A model generated the notes under the pieces. The model made no database searches and had not been told where the DNA came from. It saw nothing but the letters and a program-made list of their open reading frames with translations. From NCBI GenBank assembly GCA_000482145.1, contig AUXH01000070.1:1-47329 (forward strand): a stretch of 47,329 nt of DNA, given 5' to 3'. The position numbers and the translations under genes are program-made. This document shows positions 28,289 through 37,877 of this stretch, piece by piece (within the stretch, counting starts at the first letter, position 1; each line of letters opens with the position of its first letter). Origin of the DNA: Strigomonas culicis. Its lineage: Eukaryota > Euglenozoa > Kinetoplastea > Trypanosomatida > Trypanosomatidae.

Positions 28289-29509
28289 CTATTCCCCCTG
28301 ATGCCCCGGATTGATCTTGTCCTGTAGTGCGGTGATGCGCTTGACCATTTCCTTTCGTTTGAGCTTCCATTCGTTCTCGATCTCCATGAGTCCATCCGTA
28401 CGGAGAAGGATGCGCATAAGCTCTTCGTAGTAGCCTTTGCGCTGCTGCGCGGTCATGGACTCAACAGCGATGGCTTCTATCTGCGCCACGTCTTCCTCAA
28501 TCTCCAGGAGCACAATGGTATCCGGGTTGGAGTACTTCCCACTCGCAATGAACACCCGGCAGTCACTCCTCAAGCCTAAGTTAAAAAGTTTGCTCTCGGG
28601 CGTTGCGGGAAGCACCTTGCCCTTGTAGATAATCTTCGGACTCCCCGCCACCTCCGGCAGCGCAGCCACCACCACGAGCAAGATGTCCGCCACCGACGAG
28701 TTCGCGTTGACCTCCATCGAAATGATCTTGTTCAGGGCCGGCACGTGACAGGTGAGCTGGAACACAATACGCTCCCAGTGATTCGTTTCGTCCTCCGGCG
28801 TCGGCGCGGCGGGGGCCGCATGCGGCATGGGCTGCGGCGCCGCCGGCTGCACCGGGGTGTGCTGCGGCTGCTGCGGCTGCGGCGGCTGTTGCTGCTGCTG
28901 TTGTTTCGGTGCAGGTGGTGTGGGCTGCGACGGCGCCTGCTGGGTCGTGGGGGTCGAGGTCTTGCTGGGCTCTTTCGCGGCCGCGGCGGCCGCCTTGGCG
29001 CTCTTGGAGGGGGTCGGCGGCTTGGACCCGGACGGGTCGCCATCGGGCACCTCGTTGCCGATTTCACTAGAAATAGACCGCCGCGGCTGGTGGGGGTTGG
29101 TGCTCCTGCGCGTCGTCTTGTGCTTCTGGGCGGCGGCGGCGTCTGCCTGCTGCGGCGCGCGGCTCTGCCGGTGCTGCGGTGCCGTACGCTGCGCGTCGGG
29201 CTGCTGCTGCGGCGGCGGCGGCTCCGGCGGCGGCGCTCGCCCGTGGCCGCGCTCCGCCTGCCGCTGGCGGATGTCGGCCGGCGTCGCCAGCATGAGCGAG
29301 CCGTAGGGGTAGTCCGCCACGCGCCGCTCCAGCGGCACCGGGGCGTCCTGATGCCAAAAGCGCGTCTGTGCCGCGTACGAGTAGGTCGACACCAAGAAGT
29401 CCAACAGCTCTTGAACAGTGCACGTCTCTGGCACCTGGAGGTCAATCGTCTCTCCCTTCGTGGACTGGATCTGCGCCTTGATCGTCGGGGCCTCCTCGTA
29501 GTACGCCAT
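28289..29509 (-). CDS. ubiquitin-like plus BAG-like domain protein
   Basis: 406 residues, ATG at 29509. An N-terminal ubiquitin-like region (about 9-77; IKAQIQSTKGETIDLQV with the usual TVQELLDFL helix) is followed by about 165 residues of Gln/Pro/Ala-rich linker with runs of Q, P and A. A second beta-grasp region follows (about 246-325; IVFQLTCHV, SVADILLVV, KIIYKGKVL, LGLRSDCRVFIASG). The C-terminal 75 residues are helical and resemble a BAG domain, which in other eukaryotes binds the Hsp70 ATPase domain as a nucleotide-exchange factor, while the UBL contacts the proteasome. Two UBL regions plus a BAG-like end is not the textbook BAG1 layout. Probable role: Hsp70/ubiquitin-linked protein quality control, inferred. 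Confidence 0.75.
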   Translation of the reverse strand: MAYYEEAPTIKAQIQSTKGETIDLQVPETCTVQELLDFLVSTYSYAAQTRFWHQDAPVPLERRVADYPYGSLMLATPADIRQRQAERGHGRAPPPEPPPPQQQPDAQRTAPQHRQSRAPQQADAAAAQKHKTTRRSTNPHQPRRSISSEIGNEVPDGDPSGSKPPTPSKSAKAAAAAAKEPSKTSTPTTQQAPSQPTPPAPKQQQQQQPPQPQQPQHTPVQPAAPQPMPHAAPAAPTPEDETNHWERIVFQLTCHVPALNKIISMEVNANSSVADILLVVVAALPEVAGSPKIIYKGKVLPATPESKLFNLGLRSDCRVFIASGKYSNPDTIVLLEIEEDVAQIEAIAVESMTAQQRKGYYEELMRILLRTDGLMEIENEWKLKRKEMVKRITALQDKINPGHQGE

Positions 29510-30031
29510 TTGCTTCAGGTGTGTGATCCGGAAGAGTGTATGGCTCCGTGTCTGCAGATCGCTATCTTCGCAAATACTTCACGACTACGCTTCAAATCGT
29601 GGATGTACAGGTGTAGAAGTTGTTATACTGTGCGTATCACCTATGTATTAATGTAGATATATGTATGGATATATACTAATAGAGCACAGTGGTAGTAAAA
29701 ACGAGAGAGAAAAAAGTGTGTGTGTGAGAGAGAGAGAGAGATACAAAGGAACATAAAGAAAGAACAGATGAATACTTGCTGCTTACCGTTTTTCGGGTTC
29801 ACTCATAGAGGAATCAGAAAATGTGGGCTTCACAGCATCACTAATGCTAGAATAACGGAATAATAGTATTAACAACTGCAAAGCGCTCTCGCAGGTATAT
29901 ATATATATATATATATATATTGTAAAGTGCAGCACAGCACCATATCTATAAATGTAATTGTATGGATGTGTGTGTGTGTATTTGTAGGTGCGTCAATGGT
30001 ATAAGGATGTCGGCAGCCACAATGGAAACCT
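29510..30031. other. intergenic region with splice signal and TA microsatellite
   Basis: No gene. Minus-strand C/T tract at about 29770-29700 (including a GA repeat in plus sense at 29725-29741), first AG at 29677-29676, leader about 166 bases for the UBL-BAG gene. Confidence 0.5.
29896..29921. repeat. (TA)n microsatellite
   Basis: Perfect 26-base TA repeat in the spacer downstream of the DCC1-like gene. Confidence 0.9.
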
Positions 30032-31318
30032 CTAAAGAGAAGCATAGGTCGTAGGCTGACCAGGAATTCTATACTCGCGAGCGTAGCGTAGGATGACGTT
30101 CGCAAAAACTTGCTCGGACGATAGCAGAGGATCCACGTAACACTTCAGCGCTGCGCTGCTCCATTTGTCCGGATTCGCCTCAAACAAGAGGCGCACGCGC
30201 GCTGCCAGATCGGAAGGCAGGTAGTCCCTCGGCGCCCACAGGAGCGTCGCGCCGGCGAGCGTGCTGTCCCGCACGCGTCGGGCAATCACATTACCGTTGA
30301 GCAGCTCCAGAGACGCCTCCGGCGAGGCGCCAGGCTCCATCTGCAGCAATTGCCACACCTCCGCCGGGACCGCCGTCCGCCACCGCTCAAAGAACACGTC
30401 GTAGCACAGCGAGGGGTAGCGCGCGCCGTCGGCCAGTGCCTGGGTGGTCGTCTCCGCGGACGTGTCAAACACATACCCTGCCAGCGCCACCGCCACCTTC
30501 GGCAGGTCAAACAGCTCGGAGAGGCCGCACGGCGGCGGTGCGTCCGCGCGCGCCGTGCTGGCGCCGCGCGCGCGGTACACCATCCCCACGGCCTGGACCA
30601 CGAGGCGTGGGTAGGTCGCAGGGGCGAGCGAGGCGCAGAGGCTGTCCCAGTCACAGGCGGCGCCGGCCGCTGCGGGGCGGCACGCCGCGTGCACCATCGC
30701 GCGCAGCACACGGCACTGCAGCGGCGGCTCGAGCAGGCGGAGGTGACCGCCGACCACAAGGGCGCCCATCTCCTTGAGGGCGCCGGCCAACTCCAGGGGA
30801 CTACTCTGCGTCCTGCGCACCAACGTTTTGAAGGTGTGGAGGCTCTGCGGCGCCACGCGGGGCGCAGCGCTGCCTGTCTCGTGTCCGGCCAGCTCCGCCT
30901 CACCAATAAAAGAGTGACGCAGGGCACGATACACATTGAGCTTGGGGGGAACAAGCTGGGTCTCGAAGATCCGGTGGAGGGTGGCGAGCACGACTCCGTT
31001 CGTCAGGCGCTCCTGACCCCGGCTCACACTGCGGGTGGGCTGCTGGCTGCTGGGTGTGGCCGTCGTGGGGCTCTGCGGCCCCGCCGCGCCATCCGCGTAC
31101 TTCGCCAGCAGCAGCGTGTTGGAGTACTCGACGCGGCGCACTTCCATGCTATTGCTGTCCGTGTGCGCGGTCAAGGACGGCTCGCCTTTCAGCACCATTA
31201 CAACGCCCTTCCTTCGCTCTAGTGACTCTGTGAATGCGCTAGCAATGCGCTTATCAATGGAAAGCAATCGAAAATCATTCTCGTTCTCAAATTCCGGACT
31301 CAGATAGATGTCGTCCAT
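30032..31318 (-). CDS. DCC1: DCC1-like subunit of the CTF18 clamp loader
   Basis: 428 residues from the ATG at 31318 (MDDIYLSPEF); one more upstream codon, GTG, is not a start. The N-terminal pattern VVMVLKGEPSLTAH then RRVEYSNTLLLAKY (about 38-75) fits the DCC1 motif of a strand followed by T-x-x-x-R-x-V/A-x-x-SN-x-LLL. The middle GALVVGGHLRLLEPPLQ fits the DCC1 winged-helix segment. The end, LPSDLAARVRLLFEANPDKWSSAALKCYV in two parts (about 372-402), fits the family LP-x-x-R-x-x-LF...W...l-x-Pyl ending. DCC1 with CTF8 binds CTF18-RFC, which loads PCNA and supports sister-chromatid cohesion in the nucleus. An insert of low complexity (about 75-97, PQSPTTATPSSQQ) is present. Alternative is a generic winged-helix protein, judged less likely. 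Confidence 0.75.
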   Translation of the reverse strand: MDDIYLSPEFENENDFRLLSIDKRIASAFTESLERRKGVVMVLKGEPSLTAHTDSNSMEVRRVEYSNTLLLAKYADGAAGPQSPTTATPSSQQPTRSVSRGQERLTNGVVLATLHRIFETQLVPPKLNVYRALRHSFIGEAELAGHETGSAAPRVAPQSLHTFKTLVRRTQSSPLELAGALKEMGALVVGGHLRLLEPPLQCRVLRAMVHAACRPAAAGAACDWDSLCASLAPATYPRLVVQAVGMVYRARGASTARADAPPPCGLSELFDLPKVAVALAGYVFDTSAETTTQALADGARYPSLCYDVFFERWRTAVPAEVWQLLQMEPGASPEASLELLNGNVIARRVRDSTLAGATLLWAPRDYLPSDLAARVRLLFEANPDKWSSAALKCYVDPLLSSEQVFANVILRYAREYRIPGQPTTYASL

Positions 31319-32915
31319 CACGGATTAGGCTCTCTGCCGTATGTGTGCGTAAACGCAAATGACGTGTGGAATGCAGAGAAAGAACGAGGAAGTGGTGTAT
31401 ATAGCTTTTATGTCGCTACTCGTGAGGGGAGAGATGGAAAAGGAGGCAAAGACACGGAACAGGTGCACAAGAGAACGAAGTGGCATAGTCAAGCAAAAAA
31501 AAAAAACAGAATGAGTGTATAAACTTTAGACATTATAAAGCGTGGAAAGGACAAAATACCACTAAAATAGGATAATAATAATAACAATCAGTGTGTAAAA
31601 AAAAAGGGGGGGAATAGCAAATAAAAACGCATTGATACTCTCATTTTTGTTTTCATTCTTGTGAATATGGATGCACTTAGTTATGCCTGTGTTGACATTT
31701 TTTTATTATTTGAATTGTATTGTGAAGCAAGTGTTCTTTTTTTTTTTAAGATGAGAAACGAAAAAAAAAAGTTAAACATAATCGTCCAACTGTTCTTGCC
31801 AAAACTACAGATCTCCAGCATGATAAAGAAACACGCTTATTATTGTTATTAGCATTTTTTGTATTTCAGTTAGTGTTCAATTTTGTTGACTGTGCAGCCC
31901 ATATTATTTCTTTTTTTTGATTGTTATAGTTGCTTGGTTCTCAACAAACCCAAAGGAAGCAAAGAAGAGTTTATTTCCAATATACACGATGTTTGTAATA
32001 TATGATTCCTGTTGTAGGTGTTACTTTAATCTCTGTCCTTGTGGAGTCCATAAACATATACAAAGGTTTATGGCTGGGAATTCAGATATAAAACAAAGAG
32101 AAGTGATTGTTCGAAAGAAATGCAGATACAACAGAATTAGTCAGGAGGATTGAAGTAAAAAAAGAACAGGAAAACAATGATCATTTTTATTTGATTCGTA
32201 CTTTACTTGCAGCTCAGAAAAACATGAGTGTGCAATTCGAAGCGCTTTGTACTTCTATCAAAAGAAAAAAAACATATACATTACTGAGCGCACACCGTTA
32301 AATACAAATATATAACGACCGCCAGTCGCCAAACTATAGATATAAACATATTGCATGTGCCTGTCATTGCAAGAGCAAAAGGAAAAACGAAAGCGAATAT
32401 CAAAGCGCTGGAATGAAATGTGGCACAACACAAAAGAAAAATACTTCCTGAACAGAAAACCAAAAAAAAAGAGAGGGAAATCAGAGATCAACAGCAAGTC
32501 AGCAAAAAAAAAAAAACAGGTAAAATAAAAAACAGCACAACAAAGAAAAGACACGGGAAAAAAGGGAAAAAAAATGCCACTGGTTTGGAAGAACAGAATA
32601 CAAAATGGCGTAGGTAAAGCCAACGGGTACAGCGATACCACAAGTATCGATGTGAGGGCCCTCATTTTGGTGTTGTTGCTCTGGACGACCCAGCTAAAGG
32701 CAACTTGTCTACCTATACATGTGGTTTATTGGTCCTCTCTCTTCCCTCCACACGCGCGCACATACTTGTTTCCTAACCATACGACCTATTGGCTGTCTAC
32801 TTGTCCTTGCTATTTCTACCACTGCAGTCATTAATACTAATTCCTCAACGTATAAAATGAAACAGAACGATGGTTTTTTTTTTTATATAGTACTGCCAAT
32901 CAGCTCACTCGTTCC
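31319..32915. other. longest gene-free spacer (1.6 kb)
   Basis: No supported gene. Next to DCC1, a minus-strand C/T tract (about 31400-31375) and AG at 31335-31334 give a 15-base leader. A second strong minus-strand pyrimidine tract at about 32450-32580 has no coding frame downstream of it. Confidence 0.45.
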
Positions 32916-34034
32916 CTATTGATACGAGGATGCTTCGGCGTAAGGGTTGTGAGAAAAAGAGCTATTCTTTTGGGTCGACGTTTTCCCCAGAGGCTTGAGA
33001 AGTGTCACGGCGGGCTTCCCCTCCAGCACACCAGAATAACTGTTGGCATAGTTATTAAAGCTACCTGTGGCATTGCCTGGTGTGCCTACCGTCTTTGGGG
33101 CACACATACTCCCGGTCAGCGATGCGAGCGGGCTCAGGAGACGCTGTGTGGGGCGCCCGTTGGCGCTGGTTGTCGCAGGCACGGAGTGTGGGTGCGCAGT
33201 CTCGGAGTGGCTCCCGCCCATGTTGCCAAAACTAGTCGCGTTCCCATTCTTCGCCAGCAACGGCGACACAATGTCTTCGCCCTTCTCCGGCTGCAGCGGT
33301 ATCTGGCGGCAGAGGTGGAGAAACCCGCACTCGTCACCGAAGCGGCACAGTCCACGGCGGTGCTGCTTACAGATGCACTTCTTGGGCACCTGCAACGCGG
33401 TACTACCAGAGCACTTATACAGCTCCCACAGGTAGCTGGTCGGCACGAGTGAGTGAAGACTAACTATAGCATCTTTGTTCTCTACGGCATCCACGTGCCC
33501 ACCGGGCTCCCCGTTCGAGATGGAGGAGCCCTCGGCCCCCACCGCCGATTCCTCCTTGGTGGAAGCGGTGCCGTTGGAGGTTTCTCCCTTATCCTTCTCC
33601 CTCTCCTTCTCTCTCTCCCGGTCGGGCGGTGGCACGATGGTGACCGTGAGCCCGAGCGGGTACCCACTGAAGTTGCATTGCGCGCCGTGCGTGTAGCAGC
33701 ACGAGGGGCGCGTGCGGGCCTCCTGGCGCAGCTGGTCCACCACGCCCGGGTCGGCGTGGACGGAGTAGCAGCGGTCCGCCTGGCGGCAGCGGTTCTCCAG
33801 GTAGAGGCGGCAGAGGCCCGGCACCAGCCCGTCGTCCTTCAGCGCCTGCGTGGGTCGCACCGCCGACATGGGGATACACAGCTTGGTGCTCAGATGGTCA
33901 ATCGCAAACAGACACGGCGGTTTGTCCTTACTGGGAGAGGGGGCGAAGTGTTTGCTGGGCGTCGAGCGTACCTGCAGCGGGCAACCGTCGAAGGACGCCG
34001 ATGGTGAGGGCGATCCGTTCGAGCAATAAGACAT
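32916..34034 (-). CDS. CCCH zinc-finger RNA-binding protein
   Basis: 372 residues, ATG at 34034. Two C-x7-C-x5-C-x3-H fingers: C75, C83, C89, H93 (in LCRLYLENRCRQADRCYSVH) and C222, C230, C236, H240 (KQHRRGLCRFGDECGFLH part). A Cys-rich CCYTHGAQC stretch at 112-120 may be a further metal site. A strongly charged run (EREKEREKDKGE, about 140-151) and Ser/Gly/Asn-rich stretches separate and follow the fingers, with a disordered C-terminus. It is expected to bind mRNA and affect stability or translation. It lies two genes upstream, in transcription order, of the other CCCH gene at 25870; spacing of fingers (x7 against x8) and surrounding sequence differ, so it is not a recent duplicate. Confidence 0.87.
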   Translation of the reverse strand: MSYCSNGSPSPSASFDGCPLQVRSTPSKHFAPSPSKDKPPCLFAIDHLSTKLCIPMSAVRPTQALKDDGLVPGLCRLYLENRCRQADRCYSVHADPGVVDQLRQEARTRPSCCYTHGAQCNFSGYPLGLTVTIVPPPDREREKEREKDKGETSNGTASTKEESAVGAEGSSISNGEPGGHVDAVENKDAIVSLHSLVPTSYLWELYKCSGSTALQVPKKCICKQHRRGLCRFGDECGFLHLCRQIPLQPEKGEDIVSPLLAKNGNATSFGNMGGSHSETAHPHSVPATTSANGRPTQRLLSPLASLTGSMCAPKTVGTPGNATGSFNNYANSYSGVLEGKPAVTLLKPLGKTSTQKNSSFSHNPYAEASSYQ

Positions 34035-34799
34035 TGTCCACGTAGTAAGATTTCAATTAGTTTCTTTTTGTTTTTGTTTTAATTAGTTATTGAAATTTAT
34101 GTATAACAAAAGGGAAAAAAAAAGAGAGAGAAACAAATAGGCAGTGGAATAAAAAAGCAAAGATAACGGGGGAAAAAAAGTAGTCGGGTGTGTGTCGTTT
34201 TAGGTATAAGGTAAAAAGGTTGAAGGAAGGTACTCGTGAATAGATGGCTTACCCAAACGTACCCCCGTGTGTATACGAAACGTACTAGAGTTCTTCACGA
34301 TGATAAGAACAAAAAAGAGTAAACGAAGTAAACAAAGAAACAGAGAGAAGAAGCGGCAGGGAAAGTGTAGTAAATGCACGTTATCGACCGCAATGAAGAC
34401 AGCGCCAGTATGAATACCAGGACCAGGAAGCTAATACATCGAAATAGATACAAAATAAAATGCGACACAGCTAAGTAAGATTGATTTATGTGTATGTATA
34501 TATGATTCGCGTTCGGTAGTGCAGATCCACATTTGACGGACAAGAAGAACACGGGTGCAAGATCATCTATTGAACGCTGCAGAATAGAATCTAGTACAGA
34601 AGAAGGGAAAACCAAGAACCGGCGACGTCTATTATTATTCAATCGCACACATGGTAAGGAAAAAGTCTATATGCGAAAAAAAAAAGAGATGTATTATGGA
34701 AAGTAAAAGAGAGAAACAAAAAAAACATCCATACAGGAGGAGATCAACAAGAAGAGAATACAAACACCAAAAAAGAGCTGTATAGTTTTCCTATACTCG
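34035..34799. other. intergenic region with splice signal
   Basis: No gene. A minus-strand pyrimidine tract at about 34135-34105 lies upstream of the CCCH gene, with an AG at 34065-34064 as a candidate acceptor. The rest is probably the 3' UTR of the Ser/Tyr-rich gene. Confidence 0.4.
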
Positions 34800-37700
34800 C
34801 TACACAGTGACAGCGACGCACGGTGCACGTTCATCGAACGAGTATTGCAGCGGTCTCTCGTGAATGACGAGATCGGCGAAGTCTAAGCACTCCCCCGCGG
34901 AGCAGTTGTGCATCGCCGCCAATACGGTGACGCACCGCAGCAGCTCCTCTTTCTGATACTTGGGGTCCTTTTTCTGCTGCGTCGTCCACTTCTTCTTCTT
35001 GTACGCGCAAATCCGTGTCAGGTGGTCGAGCAACAGGTCACTTGCGGCGACGGTGAAGATGCGCCGCACCACTTGCTGCCGCAGCGCCTGGGACGCACTC
35101 GTGCAGGCCGCGCCGATGCTCGTGATGGCATCCCGGAGCTGCGCGATCAGCAGCGTGTGGCGCAGCTTTATAATGTAGCGCCGCGGCATGTTCTCGGAGG
35201 CGGGCACCAGCTTCTTCTGCACCTTCAGCACCTCCACCTTCATATTCGTCGCCGTTTGAGGCGCGTTCTTCTTCTTCTGGAGGTGATCGAGGAGGCTCAT
35301 CCCCGTCTTGCGGGCCGGCACAACATCGGCAGCGGGCTGCTCCTCCGCACAGAGCAGGCTGCCCTCCTGGACCGTGTGCGTCGCACTCCGCACCTCGCCC
35401 AGCGGCAGCACCACGTACCCGGCGCACCACACCGTCTTCTCGCCCGTCGCTTCCTGCGTCTCGTAGCAGCACTCCACGTAGAGGAGGTCGGCGGCGGGCC
35501 CGACGTACAGCACCGCCTCGCGGGGGTGGCGCTTGCTCTTGAAGGTCCACGTGTAGCCCTCCTTCTTGGACGTGTGCACCTCGCACACGGGAAGCTCCAC
35601 GGCCGGCAGAAACACGTTCTCCGACGTGACGGTGCTGACGAGGCAGAAGCACCGCGCGTCGTGCGGCACCGCCGCCGGCAGGCGCACCTTTTCCAGCGCA
35701 AACTCGAGCGTGACGTCGTCCCCGTCCGGCGGCGTGGTCTTCGTGAAGTGCAGCATGTCGTCCGTCGTGTTGGGCACCACGTTGCGACGCCGCTTCTCCT
35801 CCGTGTCCTGCGTGGCCTGCAGCGTGGACTCGATCGCCGCGCGCGCGTGGTACAGCCGGATGCCCTTCGCTGTCGCGTACGCGGCCAGCCTCTCCATCGG
35901 CTTGTACACGGTGCGGAATAAGTTCTCCGTGTAGAGACTCTTTCGCGCCGACACATGCTCGCTCTGGTCCTCCTTCGCCCGAGGTGGAGCCATCATGAGG
36001 AGGCTACGAACGAGATGCGGGTACTGCACCTTGGGCTCTCTGGCCCCGTCGTCGGTGCTGAAGAGCTGCACCAGGACACACACATAGGTCGCCGCTTCAA
36101 TGTACGTCTTGAGGCGTTGGAAGGCGTCCTCCGTGCGGACGTTGCGACACACAAGGTACTTCCCCATGTACACGTGCCCGTCGTCCAGCACAATTGACGT
36201 GGCCTGCTTGCTATGCATCCCCTCTCGCACGATTTGGCAGACAGGGATCTGCACCGTGTCCCACACCGCCTCCGTCTCCGCAGGCCAGGGCGTCGCGGCC
36301 GCGCCCGCCGCCGTGGGCGCGTCCGCGACCAGCTGCGCCTCTATCGTCATGACCGGCTCTGGGATGGCACCCTTCGAGGCCGCCACGTTGATGCGCACCG
36401 TGTCGATGAGCGGGCTGCTGGCGACGCCGAGCCGGTGCAGCAGGTCCATCACCGCCGCGAGCGGGAGCTCGCCGCAGCGGTGCGTGTCGTGCGCCAGAAA
36501 GATCTGCGCCACCTTCTCCTTGACGCGGGCCGCAGCGCAGCCGTTGATGAGCTCCGTCAAGGTCGCCTGATGCACAGGCGTCGGGACGCCCTTGAGGATT
36601 TCCCTCCGCTCCAGATGATTCATCTTGAGGCAGTTGAGTGCGACGCGGACAGAGCGTTGGCTGAAATAGCCCTCCGGCGTGAGGGCGGTCACAGGGGGCT
36701 CCGCTGCGTCTTCGCATTCCTTCCCGTGCTGCTCCGCTTTCTTCTTGGACTCCTTCTTCTTCTTTTTGGCTTCCTTCTCTACCCGCTTTCGTTCGCTCTC
36801 CGTTTCTTCCTCCTTGTCGATGGCGAGAACTGCCTCCTCCGCTGTAAGGTGCACGCCGCGGCTCTCGTCCAAGCGCATCTGTTCGTAGTCGTGCTGCGCT
36901 ACCATCACCTGGTGTACGAAGCGGTGCACCATGTCCTCGCCCGTATAGAGGCGTAGGAAGCAGCGCCTCGGCGGCGGCGGTACCTGTGGCAGCTCGCTTG
37001 TGGGGGTGCGCAGCACGACCAAGTCGCGGTGCGGCTGCGGCGCCGGTGCCGCCGCCTCTGCGGAGGTCGTAGAGCTGCTTTCGCTGGTGTTGTCGTAGGA
37101 GGAGGTGGTGGCGCTGAGGGACTTCTTCACCGACTGCGACTTCGTCTTCGACTCGTCGTAGTATGTGTAGCCTTTCGACTTGGACGTCGAGTCGTACCGG
37201 CCACTCGAGGTGTTGTCGTGGGGCTTTTTCGCGGACTGCGACGGGGAGTCACTGTAGCTCTTTCCTGTGTGGTAGTCCACACTCGAGCTGTACTTGCCAG
37301 ACTCGCCCTTGTCCTTCTCGTCTTCGTAGTCCTTGGAGTACTGGTAGGCATCGCTATAGGAGTAGGAGTCGTACGAGTAACTGTACGATCGGCTCGAATG
37401 CGCCCTTGACTTGTGCTTGTCGCTGTAGTAGGAGCCGCTGTACTCGCCACTGTACGTCATGGTGCTTCCCGATGTTTTGTTATCCCGTGCCGTATTCGCG
37501 ACTGGCTTCGCGGGGGGCTTCTCTGTTTTAGACGGCGTGTACGAGTAGGAAGGAGTGGCATCACTGTAGTCGTAGTCGCCCGTGTACTGCCCCTTGGAAT
37601 TTTTGTCCTGGTTAGAATAGGAGTACGAGGAATAATAGTCATCCGAGGGGAGTTCTTCTTTTTTTCCACCCTTTTTGTCCTTCGCGTCTGACTGTTTACT

Positions 37701-37877
37701 ATCCGAGTAGCTGTAGCCATCAGAAGAGTAACCGGAGTACTCACCCGTGTTGGAGTAGCTATATTGTCCATCCTTACTCTTTGTGCGATTGTTGCTGTAG
37801 CTGTACCCACTGTAACTGCCGTCCTCGGTACCAGAGTATGAGTAGTCACCGGAGTAACTGTAGGAATAGCCCGACAT
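34800..37877 (-). CDS. large protein with Ser/Tyr-rich low-complexity N-terminus
   Basis: 1025 residues, ATG at 37877. In the first 250 residues I count 63 Ser and 42 Tyr, arranged as SYS, YSYS and GYSYS repeats spaced by Asp, Lys and Gly. This is a prion-like, likely disordered domain of the SY type seen in FUS-like proteins. Then follow a Pro-rich hinge (about 270-303), a charged helix with a Lys-rich run (KKKKKESKKK, about 371-380), and a region with a degenerate EF-hand (about 453-484; D464 begins a loop lacking most metal ligands). About 500 residues of mixed alpha/beta sequence complete the protein (for example CFCLVSTVTSENVFLPAVELPV and VLYVGPAADLLYVECC). No membrane segment or signal peptide. 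Function not recognised; candidates are an RNP condensate component or a cytoskeletal/flagellar protein. Tyr-rich repeats offer many phosphorylation sites, which is inference. Confidence 0.85.
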   Translation of the reverse strand: MSGYSYSYSGDYSYSGTEDGSYSGYSYSNNRTKSKDGQYSYSNTGEYSGYSSDGYSYSDSKQSDAKDKKGGKKEELPSDDYYSSYSYSNQDKNSKGQYTGDYDYSDATPSYSYTPSKTEKPPAKPVANTARDNKTSGSTMTYSGEYSGSYYSDKHKSRAHSSRSYSYSYDSYSYSDAYQYSKDYEDEKDKGESGKYSSSVDYHTGKSYSDSPSQSAKKPHDNTSSGRYDSTSKSKGYTYYDESKTKSQSVKKSLSATTSSYDNTSESSSTTSAEAAAPAPQPHRDLVVLRTPTSELPQVPPPPRRCFLRLYTGEDMVHRFVHQVMVAQHDYEQMRLDESRGVHLTAEEAVLAIDKEEETESERKRVEKEAKKKKKESKKKAEQHGKECEDAAEPPVTALTPEGYFSQRSVRVALNCLKMNHLERREILKGVPTPVHQATLTELINGCAAARVKEKVAQIFLAHDTHRCGELPLAAVMDLLHRLGVASSPLIDTVRINVAASKGAIPEPVMTIEAQLVADAPTAAGAAATPWPAETEAVWDTVQIPVCQIVREGMHSKQATSIVLDDGHVYMGKYLVCRNVRTEDAFQRLKTYIEAATYVCVLVQLFSTDDGAREPKVQYPHLVRSLLMMAPPRAKEDQSEHVSARKSLYTENLFRTVYKPMERLAAYATAKGIRLYHARAAIESTLQATQDTEEKRRRNVVPNTTDDMLHFTKTTPPDGDDVTLEFALEKVRLPAAVPHDARCFCLVSTVTSENVFLPAVELPVCEVHTSKKEGYTWTFKSKRHPREAVLYVGPAADLLYVECCYETQEATGEKTVWCAGYVVLPLGEVRSATHTVQEGSLLCAEEQPAADVVPARKTGMSLLDHLQKKKNAPQTATNMKVEVLKVQKKLVPASENMPRRYIIKLRHTLLIAQLRDAITSIGAACTSASQALRQQVVRRIFTVAASDLLLDHLTRICAYKKKKWTTQQKKDPKYQKEELLRCVTVLAAMHNCSAGECLDFADLVIHERPLQYSFDERAPCVAVTV

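Noticed and set aside
32258..32665. 135-codon minus-strand frame rich in Phe and Leu
   Set aside because: It is the translation of a polypyrimidine tract, which gives Phe/Leu/Ser by composition and mimics a membrane protein.
34908..35921. 337-codon plus-strand frame across the Ser/Tyr-rich gene
   Set aside because: Antisense shadow; Arg/Leu/His-rich with no recognisable domain.
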